Part shown: positions 48,092 through 58,469 of the stretch, in pieces
How positions within the stretch are numbered: position 1 is the stretch's first letter
Layout: each line of letters opens with the position of its first letter
Source: Burkholderiales bacterium
GTDB taxonomy: Bacteria > Pseudomonadota > Gammaproteobacteria > Burkholderiales > Burkholderiaceae_C
Direction: 5' to 3'
Length of the DNA: 64,000 bases
Assembly (NCBI GenBank): GCA_003963075.1
Contig: RXJV01000036.1
Coordinates: 1 to 64,000 of the forward strand
The notes under the pieces: model-generated
Seen by the model: only the letters and a program-made list of their open reading frames with translations
The model's database searches: none
Told to the model about the DNA's origin: nothing
Position numbers and translations under genes: made by a program

Positions 48092-48859
48092 ATGGCCGGT
48101 GAACTGCAAGGCCGCCGCGGCCTCATCGTCGGCATCGCGAACGACCAGAGCATCGCCTGGGGCTGTGCCCAGGCCTGCCGCGCCGCCGGCGCCGAACTGG
48201 CGCTGACCTGGCTCAACGACAAGGCCCGGCCGCATGTGGAGCCGCTGGCCGCGCAGCTGGGCGCCACGCTGCGCCTGCCGCTGGACGTGGAGCAGCCCGG
48301 CCAGCTGGAGGCCGTGTTCGAGGCCATCGCGCGCCAGTGGGGCGGGCTGGACTTTCTCGTCCACTCCATCGCCTTCGCGCCCAAGGCCGACCTGATGGGC
48401 CGCGTCGTCGACACCAGCGCCGCCGGCTTCGCCCGCGCGATGGACATCTCCTGCCACTCCTTGCTGCGCATGGCGCGGCTGGCCGAGCCGCTGATGACGC
48501 AGGGTGGCAGCCTGGTCACCATGAGCTACCTCGGCGCCGAGGAGGTGGTGCCCAGCTACGGCCTGATGGGCCCGGTGAAGGCCGCGCTGGAGTCCAGCGT
48601 GCGCTACCTCGCGGCCGAGCTGGGCCCGCGCGGCATCAGCGTCAACGCGGTGTCGCCTGGGCCGGTGGCCACCCGCGCGGCCTCGGGCCTGCCGCATTTC
48701 GACGAACTGCTGCAGCGCTCCCGCGAGCGCGCGCCGCTGCGCCGGCTGGTGGACATCGCCGAGGTCGGCGCGCTGTGCCGCCATCTCGTCAGCCCGCTCG
48801 GACGGGCTCTGACGGGCAATGTGCTCTATGTCGACGGCGGCCTGCACATCCTGGGATGA
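48092..48859 (+). CDS. fabI: enoyl-[acyl-carrier-protein] reductase (FabI type)
   Basis: Cytosolic SDR enzyme of 255 residues reducing enoyl-ACP (or enoyl-CoA) with NAD(P)H. It opens GRRGLIVGIANDQSIAWGCA, the FabI nucleotide motif, then FLVHSIAFAPK, and the active site SYLGAEEVVPSYGLMGPVKAALE holds the Tyr pair and Lys in FabI spacing. C-terminal LTGNVLYVDGGLHILG. It begins one base after phaC, so acting on the same substrate pool is likely. Whether it is the housekeeping copy cannot be told here. Confidence 0.9.
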   Translation: MAGELQGRRGLIVGIANDQSIAWGCAQACRAAGAELALTWLNDKARPHVEPLAAQLGATLRLPLDVEQPGQLEAVFEAIARQWGGLDFLVHSIAFAPKADLMGRVVDTSAAGFARAMDISCHSLLRMARLAEPLMTQGGSLVTMSYLGAEEVVPSYGLMGPVKAALESSVRYLAAELGPRGISVNAVSPGPVATRAASGLPHFDELLQRSRERAPLRRLVDIAEVGALCRHLVSPLGRALTGNVLYVDGGLHILG

Positions 48860-48863
48860 AGCG

Positions 48864-50258
48864 ATGCGATTGACTGTTCCTGCCGCCGGCCTGGCGGTGC
48901 TGCTGGCGGCCTGTGCGCCGCTGGCTCCTCAGCCTGCGCCCGACGCGGGCCTGCCACCGCGTTTTGCCGGTGACGCGGCGCTAGCCGGCGTCGGCACGCC
49001 CGCCTGGCGCGACTACTTCAGCGACCCGGCCCTGCAAGCCCAGATCGAGCAGGCCCTCGCCCACAACCGCGACCGCGCGCTTGCCCTGGCCCGGCTGGAC
49101 GAGGCCCGGGCCCTGGCCGGCCTGCAGGCCAGCCAGCGGGCACCGCAGATCGCGCTGGACGCCCAGGGCCAGCGCGGCCGGGTGCCGGGGGATCTCAACC
49201 TGACGCGCCGGCCGCTGCTTGGCGACCAGTTCCAGCTCGGCCTGGGCCTGGCGAGCTGGGAGCTGGACCTGTGGGGCCGCCTGGCCAGCCTCGACACCGC
49301 CGCCCGCCAGGCCTGGCTGGCCAGCGAGGCCGCCGCGCAGGCCGTCACGCTCGCCCTGGTCCACCAGGTCGCGCAAACCTGGCTGCAGCTCGCCGAGCTG
49401 GACGAGCGCCTGCGCCTGGCGCGGCGCGCGCTGGACAGCCGCGAGGAGACGCTGCGCATCTTCAGGCGCCGGGTCGAGCTGGGCGCCACCTCGCGACTGG
49501 CGCTGACCCAGGTGCAGTTGCTGCAGACGCAGGCCGCGGCCCTGGTGTCGCAGCTGCAGCAGCAACGCGAAGCGCAATGGCAGGCGCTGACGCTGCTGAC
49601 CGGCGGCGCGCCCGCCACCGGCGAACCTCGCCTCACGGCGCTGGCGCCGCTGCGCGCCGGCCTGCCCGCCGAGCTGCTGCGCCAGCGGCCCGACCTTGTC
49701 GCCGCCGAACACCAGCTGCGCGCGGCCGACGCCAATGTGCAGGCGGCCAGCGCCGCCTACCTGCCGCGCATCAGCCTGACGGCCGCGTTCGGCAGCGCCA
49801 GCGCCGAGCTGTCCGGCCTGCTGAAGACCAGCAGCAAGGCCTGGAGCCTGACGCCCGACCTGGCGCTGCCGCTGCTGGACGGCGGCCGCCGCGAGCAGGC
49901 CCTGGCCGTGCAGCAGGCCCGCCGCCAGCAGGCGCTGCTGGCCTACGAGCGCGCCGTGCAGGGCGCGCTGCGCGACGTCAACGATGCGCTGTCGGCGCGC
50001 CAGCGCTATGCCGAGCAGCTGGACATCGCCGGCCAGACCCTGGCCGCCCAGGGCGAGCGCGCCCGCCTTGCGCAGCGCCGCTACGACACCGGTGCCGCCG
50101 CCTTCCTCGAAGTGCTGGACGCCCAGCGCGACCTGCTCGCCGCCGAGCAGCAGCAGGTCCAGGCCCGGCGCGCGCTGCTGGCCAGCCAGGCCAGCCTCTA
50201 TGCCGCCCTCGGGGGCGGTGACCTCACGACCCCAGACCCCCAGGGAGCCCGCCCATGA
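48864..50258 (+). CDS. outer-membrane efflux lipoprotein (OprM/NodT family)
   Basis: Outer-membrane channel lipoprotein of 464 residues. Signal peptide with lipobox LLAAC. It consists of two OEP repeats: [23 protein letters not shown] followed by [22 protein letters not shown], and [29 protein letters not shown] followed by [26 protein letters not shown]. It starts five bases after fabI and its stop overlaps the adaptor start (ATGA). Together with HlyD and the ABC genes it forms a tripartite exporter. Confidence 0.88.
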   Translation: MRLTVPAAGLAVLLAACAPLAPQPAPDAGLPPRFAGDAALAGVGTPAWRDYFSDPALQAQIEQALAHNRDRALALARLDEARALAGLQASQRAPQIALDAQGQRGRVPGDLNLTRRPLLGDQFQLGLGLASWELDLWGRLASLDTAARQAWLASEAAAQAVTLALVHQVAQTWLQLAELDERLRLARRALDSREETLRIFRRRVELGATSRLALTQVQLLQTQAAALVSQLQQQREAQWQALTLLTGGAPATGEPRLTALAPLRAGLPAELLRQRPDLVAAEHQLRAADANVQAASAAYLPRISLTAAFGSASAELSGLLKTSSKAWSLTPDLALPLLDGGRREQALAVQQARRQQALLAYERAVQGALRDVNDALSARQRYAEQLDIAGQTLAAQGERARLAQRRYDTGAAAFLEVLDAQRDLLAAEQQQVQARRALLASQASLYAALGGGDLTTPDPQGARP

Positions 50259-51328
50259 CCGCCCCGTTGCTGAAGAAGACCCTGCTGCCCGCCGCGCTGG
50301 GCCTGGCCGTGCTGGCCCTGGCCGGCTGGGGTTGGACAAGGCTGCGCCCGCAGGGCCCGGGCGAGGCCTTCGTGCAGGGCAACGGCCGCATCGAGGCCAC
50401 CGAGATCGACATCGCCACCAAGCTGCCCGGGCGGCTGCGCGATGTGCTGGTAGGCGAGGGCGACATCGTTCAGACCAACCAGCCCCTGGCCCATCTGCAG
50501 GTGCAGAGCCTGGAGGCCCAGTACGCCGAGGCCCAGGCGCGGCTGCGCCAGGCCGAGTCCGGCGTGGACAGCGCGCGGGCCCAGGTGGCCGTGCGCGAAA
50601 GCGACCGCCGCGCGGCCCAGGCCGTCGTGGCCCAGCGCGAGGCCGAGCTGGATGCCGCGCGCCGCCGCCTCGCACGCTCGCAAGCCCTGGCGCAGGAGGG
50701 CGCCTCGTCCGAGCAGGAGCTGGACGATGACCGCGCCCGCGTGCGCAGCGTCGAGGCCGCGCTGGCCGCCGCCCAGGCCCAGGTCGCGGCGGCCACGGCC
50801 GCCGTCGAGGCCGCACGCACCCAGACCACCGGCATGCAGGCCACGGTCAAGGCTGGCGGCGCGACGGTGGACCGCGTCAAGGCCGACCTGGACGACGCCG
50901 TGCTGACCGCGCCGCGCGCCGGCCGCGTGCAGTACCGCATCGCCGAGGCCGGTGAGGTGCTGGGCGCCGGCGGCAAGGTGCTCAACCTGGTCGACCTCAG
51001 CGACGTCTACATGAGCTTCTTCGTGCCCGAGGCCGTGGCCGGCCGGCTGGCCCTGGGCAGCGAGGTGCGCCTGGTGCTGGACGCGGCGCCCGGCCTGGTC
51101 ATCCCGGCCAAGGTGTCATTCGTGGCCAGCACAGCGCAGTTCACGCCCAAGACGGTCGAGACCGCCAGCGAGCGCCAGAAGCTGATGTTCCGCGTGCGGG
51201 CCCAGATCGCGCCTGAGCTGCTGAAGAAGCATGCCGAGCAGGTCAAGACCGGGCTGCCCGGCGTGGCCTGGGTGCGGCTGGACGCACAGCAACCCTGGCC
51301 CGCCGCGCTGTCGAAGGTGGTCGACTGA
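50255..51328 (+). CDS. HlyD family periplasmic adaptor (YhiI-like)
   Basis: Membrane-fusion protein of 357 residues: an N-terminal anchor ([18 protein letters not shown]), the lipoyl half [20 protein letters not shown], a long helical hairpin of about 150 residues ([20 protein letters not shown] to [12 protein letters not shown]), the second lipoyl half [20 protein letters not shown], and a beta-barrel. Resembles YhiI/YbhG-type partners of ABC exporters. Overlaps the genes on both sides as ATGA, indicating tight coupling. Confidence 0.88.
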   Translation: MTAPLLKKTLLPAALGLAVLALAGWGWTRLRPQGPGEAFVQGNGRIEATEIDIATKLPGRLRDVLVGEGDIVQTNQPLAHLQVQSLEAQYAEAQARLRQAESGVDSARAQVAVRESDRRAAQAVVAQREAELDAARRRLARSQALAQEGASSEQELDDDRARVRSVEAALAAAQAQVAAATAAVEAARTQTTGMQATVKAGGATVDRVKADLDDAVLTAPRAGRVQYRIAEAGEVLGAGGKVLNLVDLSDVYMSFFVPEAVAGRLALGSEVRLVLDAAPGLVIPAKVSFVASTAQFTPKTVETASERQKLMFRVRAQIAPELLKKHAEQVKTGLPGVAWVRLDAQQPWPAALSKVVD

Positions 51329-54036
51329 TGACGCTGGCCCGCCTGCACGCCCTGAGCCTGCGCTACGGCCACACGCAGGCGCTGGCCGACGTGACGCTGG
51401 AGCTGCCGGCAGGCCGCATGCTGGGCCTGATCGGGCCCGACGGGGTCGGCAAGTCCAGCCTGCTGTCGCTGATCGCCGGCGCACGCGCGCTGCAGGACGG
51501 GCGGCTGGAGGTGCTGGGCGGCGACATGGCCTCGCGCCCGCACCGCGAGGCGGTCTGCCCGCGCATCGCCTACATGCCCCAGGGCCTGGGCCGCAACCTC
51601 TACCCCACGCTGTCGGTCGAGGAGAACCTGCAGTTCTTCGGCCGCCTGTTCGGCCACGGCGCGGCCGAGCGGCGCCGGCGCATCGACGAGCTCTGCCGCA
51701 GCACCGGCCTGCTGCCCTTCCTGGACCGGCCGGCCGGCAAGCTCTCGGGCGGCATGAAGCAGAAGCTGGGTCTGTGCTGCGCCCTCATCCACGACCCCGA
51801 CCTGCTCATCCTCGACGAGCCCACCACCGGCGTGGACCCGCTGTCGCGCGCGCAGTTCTGGCAGCTGATCGCGCGCATCCGCGCCCAGCGGCCGGGCATG
51901 AGCGTCATCGTCGCCACCGCCTACATGGAGGAGGCCGAGGCCTTCGACTGGCTCATCGCGATGGACGCCGGCCAGGTGCTCGCCACCGGCACGCCGGCCG
52001 AGCTGCGCGGCGGGCACGCGTCGCTGGAGCAGGCCTTCATCGCGCTGCTGCCCGAAGACAAGCGGCGCGGCCACCGCGAGGTCGTCGTACCGCCGCTGGC
52101 CGCGGAGGCCGACGCCCAGGTCGCCATCGAGGCGCGCGGGCTGACGATGCGCTTTGGCGACTTCACGGCGGTGGACCATGTCGACTTCCGCATCCGTCGC
52201 GGCGAGATCTTCGGCTTCCTCGGCTCCAACGGCTGCGGCAAGTCGACCACGATGAAGATGCTCACCGGCCTGCTCAGCGCCAGCGAAGGCCAGGCCTGGC
52301 TGTTCGGCCGCGAGGTGGACCCGCGCGACCTGCAGACCCGCCGCCGCGTCGGCTACATGACCCAGGCCTTCTCGCTCTACGGCGAGCTGAGCGTGCGCCA
52401 GAACCTGGTGCTGCACGCCCGGCTGTTCGAGGTGGCCGAGGCCGGGCTGGAGGCCCGCGTCGACGAGATGCTGCAGCGCTTCGACCTCGTCGCCGTGCAG
52501 CACAGCCTGCCCGAGGCCCTGCCGCTGGGCATCCGCCAGCGCCTCTCGCTCGCGGTGGCCATGGTGCACAGCCCCGAGCTGCTGATCCTGGACGAGCCGA
52601 CCTCGGGCGTGGACCCGGTGGCACGCGACATGTTCTGGCAACTGATGGTGGAGCTGGCGCGCCGCGACGGCGTGACCATCTTCATCTCCACCCACTTCAT
52701 GAACGAGGCGCTGCGCTGCGACCGCGTCTCGCTGATGCACGCCGGCCGCGTGCTGGTGAGCGACACGCCCGCCGCCATCCAGGCCTCGCGCGGCGCGGCC
52801 AGCCTGGAGCAGGCCTTCATCGCCTATCTGCAGGAGGCCGCCGGCGCCGGCGCGCCCGAGGCCGCAGCGCCCGCCGAAGTCCCGGCACCGGCCACTGCCC
52901 GGCCGGCGCGCCGCTTCAGCCTGGCACGCGCCTGGAGCTACAGCCTGCGCGAGGCGCTGGAGCTGCGCCGCGACCCGGTGCGCGCCACGCTGGCCCTGCT
53001 GGGCACGGCGCTGCTGATGCTGATCATGGGCTATGGCATCAGCCTGGACGTCGAGAACCTGCGCTTTGCCGTGCTCGACCAGGACCAGACCGGCCTCAGC
53101 CAGGGCTATGCGCAGCGCCTGGCCGGCTCGCGCTATTTCATCGAGCAGCCGCCGCTGCACGACCACGCCGAGCTGGACCGCCGCATGCGCGCCGGCGAGC
53201 TGGCGCTGGCGGTGGAGATCCCGCACGGCTTTGCGCGCGACGTGGCGCGCGGCCACCGGGCCGAGATCGGGCTGTGGGTGGACGGCGCCATGCCCTCGCG
53301 CGGCGAGACGGCGCGCGGCTACGCGCTGGCCATGCACCAGCTCTGGCTGGCCGAGATGGCCCGCGAGCGCCTGGGCGTGACGCTGGCCGGCCCCAGCACC
53401 GTGGAGCTGCGCTACCGCTACAACCCCGACGTGAAGAGCCTGCAGGCCATGGTGCCGGCCGTCATCCCGATGCTGCTGATGATGATCCCGGCCATGCTGA
53501 CGGCGCTGTCCGTGGTGCGCGAGAAGGAGCTGGGCTCCATCCTCAACCTCTACGTCACGCCGGTGCGGCGCAGCGAGTTCCTGCTCGGCAAGCAGCTGCC
53601 CTACGTCGCGCTGGCGATGCTGAACTTCTTCATGCTGGTGGCGCTGGCGGTGGGCTTCTTCGAGGTGCCGCTCAAGGGCAGCCTGGGCGCGCTCAGCCTG
53701 GCGGCGCTGCTCTACGTGACGGCGGCCACCGGCCTGGGGCTGCTGGCGTCCACCTTCACCCGCAGCCAGATCGCGGCGCTGTTCATCACCATGATCGGCA
53801 CCATCATTCCCTGCGTGCAGTTCGCGGGCCTGATCGACCCGGTGTCGTCGCTGGAGGGCACGGGCGCGCTGATCGGCCAGATCTACCCGGCCGCCCATTT
53901 CCTGACCATCAGCCGCGGCGTGTTCAACAAGGCGCTGGGCCTGCAGGACCTGTGGAGCAGCCTGTGGCCGCTCGGGGTGGCGGTGCCGGTGATTCTGGGG
54001 GCGGCGATGGGGCTGCTGAGGAAGCAGGAGACGTGA
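51328..54036 (+). CDS. double ABC ATPase fused to an ABC-2 permease (RbbA-like)
   Basis: Protein of 902 residues: two ATP-binding domains then an ABC-2 membrane domain. First domain: [36 protein letters not shown]. Second: [13 protein letters not shown], a degenerate signature [12 protein letters not shown], and [13 protein letters not shown]. The last ~370 residues start with one helix ([17 protein letters not shown]), a large periplasmic loop and five helices. This is the RbbA (YhiH) layout, next to YhiI-like and YhhJ-like partners as in E. coli yhiI-rbbA-yhhJ. Substrate unknown. Confidence 0.87.
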   Translation: MTLARLHALSLRYGHTQALADVTLELPAGRMLGLIGPDGVGKSSLLSLIAGARALQDGRLEVLGGDMASRPHREAVCPRIAYMPQGLGRNLYPTLSVEENLQFFGRLFGHGAAERRRRIDELCRSTGLLPFLDRPAGKLSGGMKQKLGLCCALIHDPDLLILDEPTTGVDPLSRAQFWQLIARIRAQRPGMSVIVATAYMEEAEAFDWLIAMDAGQVLATGTPAELRGGHASLEQAFIALLPEDKRRGHREVVVPPLAAEADAQVAIEARGLTMRFGDFTAVDHVDFRIRRGEIFGFLGSNGCGKSTTMKMLTGLLSASEGQAWLFGREVDPRDLQTRRRVGYMTQAFSLYGELSVRQNLVLHARLFEVAEAGLEARVDEMLQRFDLVAVQHSLPEALPLGIRQRLSLAVAMVHSPELLILDEPTSGVDPVARDMFWQLMVELARRDGVTIFISTHFMNEALRCDRVSLMHAGRVLVSDTPAAIQASRGAASLEQAFIAYLQEAAGAGAPEAAAPAEVPAPATARPARRFSLARAWSYSLREALELRRDPVRATLALLGTALLMLIMGYGISLDVENLRFAVLDQDQTGLSQGYAQRLAGSRYFIEQPPLHDHAELDRRMRAGELALAVEIPHGFARDVARGHRAEIGLWVDGAMPSRGETARGYALAMHQLWLAEMARERLGVTLAGPSTVELRYRYNPDVKSLQAMVPAVIPMLLMMIPAMLTALSVVREKELGSILNLYVTPVRRSEFLLGKQLPYVALAMLNFFMLVALAVGFFEVPLKGSLGALSLAALLYVTAATGLGLLASTFTRSQIAALFITMIGTIIPCVQFAGLIDPVSSLEGTGALIGQIYPAAHFLTISRGVFNKALGLQDLWSSLWPLGVAVPVILGAAMGLLRKQET

Positions 54037-54074
54037 TGCCGCTTCGAGGCATGTGGTTTGCGGTCAGGCCCAGC

Positions 54075-54632
54075 GGGGAGTTCGCCCCCGCGGGCGACCT
54101 ACTTTGGCTTCGCCGAAACCTTCGGTTTTCTGGCCCGCCAGAAAGTAGGCAAAGAGCGGCCCCTGCAAAACCGCCCACCCTGCGGGTGGGTGCCCTGCGA
54201 TGCTCGAAGCCCAGGGCCGCGCCGAACTCACTTCGCTACGCTCCGTTCAGACAAGCGGCGCGAAGTCAGTCGTTGATGCGCGCTGCGCGCGCGCCCTGGG
54301 CTTCTGCGCTTCTCGGCGGTTTAGAAGGGGAGACCCCAAACAGCCAGCAGCCAAGCGCGCACTCCCTCTGGTCGTGGCTGCTTCTTCATTCCCCCTCTGA
54401 GCCCGCCGAGGAGCGCAGGTCTTCAAGCCCGTTCGCGAAGCGAACCTCAAGCACTGACTCGCGGCGACTGTCCGAGCAGAGCGTAGCGGCGCGAGTTCGC
54501 CGCGCGGGCTTGAAGGCCGAGCACCGCAGGGCAGCCCGCTGCGAAGCAAAGGGCCGGGCGGTTCGGGGGCGCTTTCTTTGCCTACTTTCTTGTGCGCACA
54601 AGAAAGTAGGTCGCCCGCCGGGGCGAACTCCC
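54075..54632. mobile_element. 558-bp element with 30-bp terminal inverted repeats
   Basis: The ends match as inverted repeats: 54076-54105 (GGGAGTTCGCCCC...CCTACTTT) and the complement of 54603-54632 differ at one base of 30. Each end carries an internal hairpin (CCTACTTT...AAAGTAGG on the left, a perfect 30-bp palindrome on the right). The interior is full of GC hairpins and has no protein gene; open frames are shadows. Similar structured repeats are common between genes in Burkholderiales, as I recall. It looks like a nonautonomous, MITE-like element, lying inside an operon. Confidence 0.7.
54581..54610. repeat. perfect 30-bp palindrome
   Basis: CCTACTTTCTTGTGC is followed directly by its reverse complement. 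It lies at the right end of the MITE-like element and would fold as a hairpin in RNA or a cruciform in DNA. Confidence 0.85.
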
Positions 54633-54685
54633 GGCATGGGCCTTGCCATCAACCCGCCGCCTCAACAGCGGACCGAGTGACCGAC

Positions 54686-55816
54686 ATGCCCCGCCTCCAC
54701 CTCGCCCACATCTACCGCCTCGGCATCAAGGAGCTGTGGAGCCTCTGGCGCGACCCGATGATGCTGGTGCTGATCGTCTACACCTTCAGCCTCTCCATCT
54801 ACGCTGGCGCCACCGCCATGCCCGAGAGCCTTCGGCATGCGGCCATCGCCATCGTCGACGAGGACGCCTCGCCGCTGTCGGCGCGGCTGGCCGAGAGCTT
54901 CTACCCGCCGCGGTTTCGCAGCCCCGAGCTGATCTCGGCCCGCGAGATCGACCCCCGCATGGACCGCGGCGACGACACCTTCGTGCTCGTCATCCCGCCC
55001 GGCTTCCAGCGCGACGTGCTGGCCGGGCGCCAGCCGCGGCTGCAGCTCAACGTCGACGCGACGCGCATGAGCCAGGCCTTCACCGGCGGCGGCTATGTGC
55101 AGCAGATCATCGCGGCCGAGGTCAACCGTTTCGTGCTGCGGCACAGCGGCGGCGCCACGCCACCGGTCGACCTGGCGGTCCGCATGCGCTTCAACCCCAA
55201 CCTGGAGCACCCCTGGTTCGGTTCGCTGATGGAGATCATCAACAACGTCACCATGCTCTCCATCATCCTGACCGGCGCCGCGCTGATCCGCGAGCGCGAG
55301 CACGGCACCGTCGAGCACCTGCTGGTGATGCCGGTCACGCCGGGCGAGATCATGCTGGCCAAGGTCTGGTCCATGGGCCTGGTGGTGCTGGTGGCGGCCA
55401 TGGCCTCGCTCAGCTTCATCGTGCAGGGCGCGCTGGGCGTGCCGGTGCAGGGCTCGGTCGCGCTGTTCGCGCTGGCCGCCGCGCTGCATCTGTTTGCGAC
55501 CACCTCGCTGGGCATCTTCCTGGCCACGCTGGCACGTTCGATGCCGCAGTTCGGCATGCTGCTGGTGCTGGTGCTGCTGCCGCTGCAGATGCTGTCCGGC
55601 GGCGTCACGCCCCTCGAAAGCATGCCGGCCCTGGTGCGCTGGGTCATGGGGGCCGCGCCGACCACGCATTTCGTTGCCGCCGCCCAGGCCATCCTCTACC
55701 GCGGCGCCGGCCTCGCGGTGGTCTGGCCCCAGCTGCTGGCGGTGGGGGCCATCGGCAGCCTGCTCTTCATCGCCGCCCTGTCACGCTTTCGCAAGACCAT
55801 CGGCCTGATGGCCTGA
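54686..55816 (+). CDS. ABC-2 type permease (YhhJ-like)
   Basis: Membrane protein of 376 residues: an N-terminal helix (MMLVLIVYTFSLSIYAG), a periplasmic region of about 140 residues, then five helices with TMLSIILTGAALIREREHGTVEHLLVMPV, the ABC-2 permease signature. It pairs with the membrane part of the RbbA-like protein to form the exporter channel. The start at MPRLHLAHI lies past the MITE-like element; the track's extra 36 codons come from that element. Spacing to the next gene is 14 bases. Confidence 0.88.
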   Translation: MPRLHLAHIYRLGIKELWSLWRDPMMLVLIVYTFSLSIYAGATAMPESLRHAAIAIVDEDASPLSARLAESFYPPRFRSPELISAREIDPRMDRGDDTFVLVIPPGFQRDVLAGRQPRLQLNVDATRMSQAFTGGGYVQQIIAAEVNRFVLRHSGGATPPVDLAVRMRFNPNLEHPWFGSLMEIINNVTMLSIILTGAALIREREHGTVEHLLVMPVTPGEIMLAKVWSMGLVVLVAAMASLSFIVQGALGVPVQGSVALFALAAALHLFATTSLGIFLATLARSMPQFGMLLVLVLLPLQMLSGGVTPLESMPALVRWVMGAAPTTHFVAAAQAILYRGAGLAVVWPQLLAVGAIGSLLFIAALSRFRKTIGLMA

Positions 55817-55830
55817 GCCCGAGGAAACCC

Positions 55831-57240
55831 ATGAACGCCTCCACCCTGGACCTGCTGCGCAACCGCACCTTCGACGAGATCGCCGTCGGCGACAGCGCCG
55901 CGCTCGAACGCACCGTCACCGCCGAAGATCTGCAGCTCTTCGCCGTGATCTCCGGCGACCTCAACCCCCAGCACCTGGACGCCACCTTCGCCGCATCCAC
56001 GCGTTTCCACGGCGTCATCGCCCACGGCATGTTCGGCGGCGCGCTGATCTCGGCCGTGCTCGGCACGCGCCTGCCCGGTCCCGGCACCATCTACCTCGGC
56101 CAGAGCCTGAAGTTCTTGGCACCGGTGCGCATCGGCGACCTGCTGCTGGTGCGCGTGACCGTCAGCGCCCGCGACGAGGCCCACCGCCGGCTGACGCTGG
56201 ACTGCCGCTGCCTGAACCAGGAGGGCCAGACCGTCATCGAGGGCGAGGCCCAGGTGATCGCGCCCGCCGAGTCCATCGAATGGCGGGCCAGCCAGCTGCC
56301 CGAGGTCAAGCTCAGCGAGGGCGGCGGCGGCCTGGCCCGCCTGCTGGCCGCGGCCCGGCCGCTCGGGCCGCTGAAGGTGGCCGTGGTCCACCCCTGCGAT
56401 GCGGTGAGCCTGCAGGCCGCGCTGGAGGCGCGTGATGCCGGCCTGATCGAGCCGGTGCTGGTGGCGCCGCGCGCCAAGCTGGAGGCCGTGGCCGCCGCGC
56501 AGGGCTGGGACCTGAGCGGCCTGGCTGTCGAGGACGTGCCCCACAGCCACGCCGCCGCCGCCCGCGCCGCCGCGCTGGCCGGCGAGGGCGCCGTGGGCGC
56601 GCTGATGAAGGGCAGCCTGCACACCGACGAGCTGATGTCCGCCGCGCTGGCGTCTGAGGCCGGCCTGCGCACCAAGCGCCGCGCCAGCCACTGCTTCCTG
56701 ATGCAGACGCCGGCCTACCCGCGGCCCTTCATCATCACGGACGCGGCGCTGAACATCGCGCCCACGCTGGAGCACAAGGCCGACATCGTGCGCAACGCCA
56801 TCGAGCTGGCCCAGGCCATCGGCGTGGCGCGGCCCAAGGTGGCCATCCTGGCCGCGGTGGAAACCGTCAACGCCCAGATGCCCGCCACGCTGGACGCTGC
56901 GGCCCTGTGCAAGATGGCCGACCGCGGCCAGATCGCCGGCGCCGAGCTCGACGGGCCGCTCGCCTTCGACAACGCCGTCTCCATCGCCGCGGCGCGCATC
57001 AAGGGCATCGAGTCGCGCGTGGCGGGCCAGGCCGATGTGCTTGTGGTGCCCGACCTGGAGAGCGGCAACATGCTGGCCAAGCAGCTCGAATACCTCGGTG
57101 GCGCCGCCAGCGCCGGCCTCGTGCTGGGCGCGCGCGTGCCCATCATCCTCACCAGCCGGGCCGACGGCGCCGAGTCGCGCATCGCCAGCTGCGCGCTGGC
57201 CGTGCTGCTGGCCCACCACCACCGGAGCACGCCGCCGTGA
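55831..57240 (+). CDS. bifunctional enoyl-CoA hydratase / phosphate acyltransferase
   Basis: A 469-residue fusion. Residues ~10-150 are a MaoC-type (R)-hydratase: FAVISGDLNPQHLDATFA with its Asp/His dyad and FHGVIAHGMFGGALISAVLG. Residues ~165-469 are a PTA_PTB phosphotransacylase (AVVHPCDAVSLQAALEARDAGLIEPVLVAP; later GSLHTDELM, FIITDAALNIAPT and SAGLVLGARVPIILTSR). It hydrates enoyl-CoA and swaps acyl-CoA for acyl phosphate; the next gene, a kinase, would use that. RBS GAGGAAA; overlaps the kinase gene (GTGA). Confidence 0.88.
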   Translation: MNASTLDLLRNRTFDEIAVGDSAALERTVTAEDLQLFAVISGDLNPQHLDATFAASTRFHGVIAHGMFGGALISAVLGTRLPGPGTIYLGQSLKFLAPVRIGDLLLVRVTVSARDEAHRRLTLDCRCLNQEGQTVIEGEAQVIAPAESIEWRASQLPEVKLSEGGGGLARLLAAARPLGPLKVAVVHPCDAVSLQAALEARDAGLIEPVLVAPRAKLEAVAAAQGWDLSGLAVEDVPHSHAAAARAAALAGEGAVGALMKGSLHTDELMSAALASEAGLRTKRRASHCFLMQTPAYPRPFIITDAALNIAPTLEHKADIVRNAIELAQAIGVARPKVAILAAVETVNAQMPATLDAAALCKMADRGQIAGAELDGPLAFDNAVSIAAARIKGIESRVAGQADVLVVPDLESGNMLAKQLEYLGGAASAGLVLGARVPIILTSRADGAESRIASCALAVLLAHHHRSTPP

Positions 57241-58451
57241 ACGAACCGACGCAAGCCCTCGCCGTGCTGAACTGCGGCTCCTCCAGCATCAAGTTCGCAC
57301 TCTTCGACGCCAGCACCGTCGAGCCCCCACGCCAGCCTTGGTGGGGCGGCCAGGTGCGCGGCATTGGCAGCGCGCAGGCCAGCCTGCAGACGGCCGGGCG
57401 CCCCGAGCAGCCGCTGGCCCTCGGCACGGCCGAGCCCTACCACGACGCCCTCGCCGTCATCCGCGACGCGCTGCGCGCGCAGCTCGGCCCCGTGCCGCTG
57501 CGCGGCGTGGCCCACCGCGTGGTGCACGGCGGCGCCCACCATGCCGCGCCGCTGCGCATGGACACGGCCGCCTTGGCCGAGCTGCGCGGCTACATCCCGC
57601 TCGCGCCTCTGCACCAGCCCTTCGCGCTGGAGGCCATGGAGGTGCTGCTGGCCCAGCAGCCCGAGCTGCCCCAGGTCGCCTGCTTCGACACCGCCTTCCA
57701 CCACACGCTGCCCGACGTGGAGCAGATGCTGCCGCTGCCCTGGTCGGCCTGGCAGCGGGGCCTGCGCCGCTACGGTTTCCATGGACTGTCCTACGAGTAC
57801 CAGTCCCTGGTGCTGCCCGAACGGCATGGCGAGCTGGCCTATGGCCGTTGCATCGTCGCCCACCTCGGCAGCGGCGCCAGCCTGTGCGCGATGCGCGGCG
57901 GCCGCAGCGTGGCCACGACCATGGGCTTCTCGGCGCTGGACGGGCTGATGATGGGCACCCGCTGCGGCGCCCTGGACCCCGGCGCCCTGCTCTACCTGAT
58001 GGAGGTCGAAGGCCTGGACGTGCACCAGGTCGGCCAGATGCTCTACCACCAGAGCGGGCTGCTGGGCGTCTCCGGCCGTTCGGCCGACCCGCGCGAGCTG
58101 CTGGCCCACGAAGCCGACGACCCGCAGTGCGCCGCCGCATTGGCGCTCTATGTGCGGCGCATCGTCCGCGAGGTCGGCGCGCTGGTGGCCGTGCTGGGCG
58201 GGCTGGACCTGCTCGTCTTCACCGCCGGCATCGGCGAGCACCAGGCCGAGGTCCGCGCCCGGATCGTGGCCGGCCTGGGCTTTCTGGGCGTGGCACTCGA
58301 CGACGCCGCCAATGCCCGCCACGCCCCGGTCATCTCCGCGCCCGCCAGCGCCGTGCGCGTGGCGGTGGAGCCCACCAACGAGGAATGGGTGGCGGCGCGG
58401 CAGGCGCTGGGGGTGCTGGGCAAGCATCGGCCCATGGTGCCCGGTCCGTAG
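57237..58451 (+). CDS. ackA: acetate/propionate family kinase
   Basis: Cytosolic kinase of 404 residues in the acetokinase fold: VLNCGSSSIKFALFD at the start, then RVVHGGAHH, ACFDTAFHHTLPD, RRYGFHGLSYEYQ, IVAHLGSGASLCA, MGTRCGALDPGALLYL, LVFTAGIGEHQAEVR and VEPTNEEW. The GTG start overlaps the phosphotransacylase stop. It should convert acyl phosphate and ADP to acid and ATP; preferred chain length is unknown. Last gene of the module. Confidence 0.9.
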   Translation: MNEPTQALAVLNCGSSSIKFALFDASTVEPPRQPWWGGQVRGIGSAQASLQTAGRPEQPLALGTAEPYHDALAVIRDALRAQLGPVPLRGVAHRVVHGGAHHAAPLRMDTAALAELRGYIPLAPLHQPFALEAMEVLLAQQPELPQVACFDTAFHHTLPDVEQMLPLPWSAWQRGLRRYGFHGLSYEYQSLVLPERHGELAYGRCIVAHLGSGASLCAMRGGRSVATTMGFSALDGLMMGTRCGALDPGALLYLMEVEGLDVHQVGQMLYHQSGLLGVSGRSADPRELLAHEADDPQCAAALALYVRRIVREVGALVAVLGGLDLLVFTAGIGEHQAEVRARIVAGLGFLGVALDDAANARHAPVISAPASAVRVAVEPTNEEWVAARQALGVLGKHRPMVPGP

Positions 58452-58469
58452 CGAGCGTCAGCCTCCCAC

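Noticed and set aside
51007-53898. 963-codon minus-strand frame
   Set aside because: Antisense to the RbbA-like gene, whose two ATPase domains are unmistakable on the other strand.
54200-54300. Possible small RNA in the hairpin-rich interior of the element
   Set aside because: Hairpins are expected in such elements; no promoter or terminator could be paired with them.
54578-54685. 36 extra codons at the start of the second ABC permease
   Set aside because: They are translated from the MITE-like element; the conserved permease N-terminus begins at 54686.
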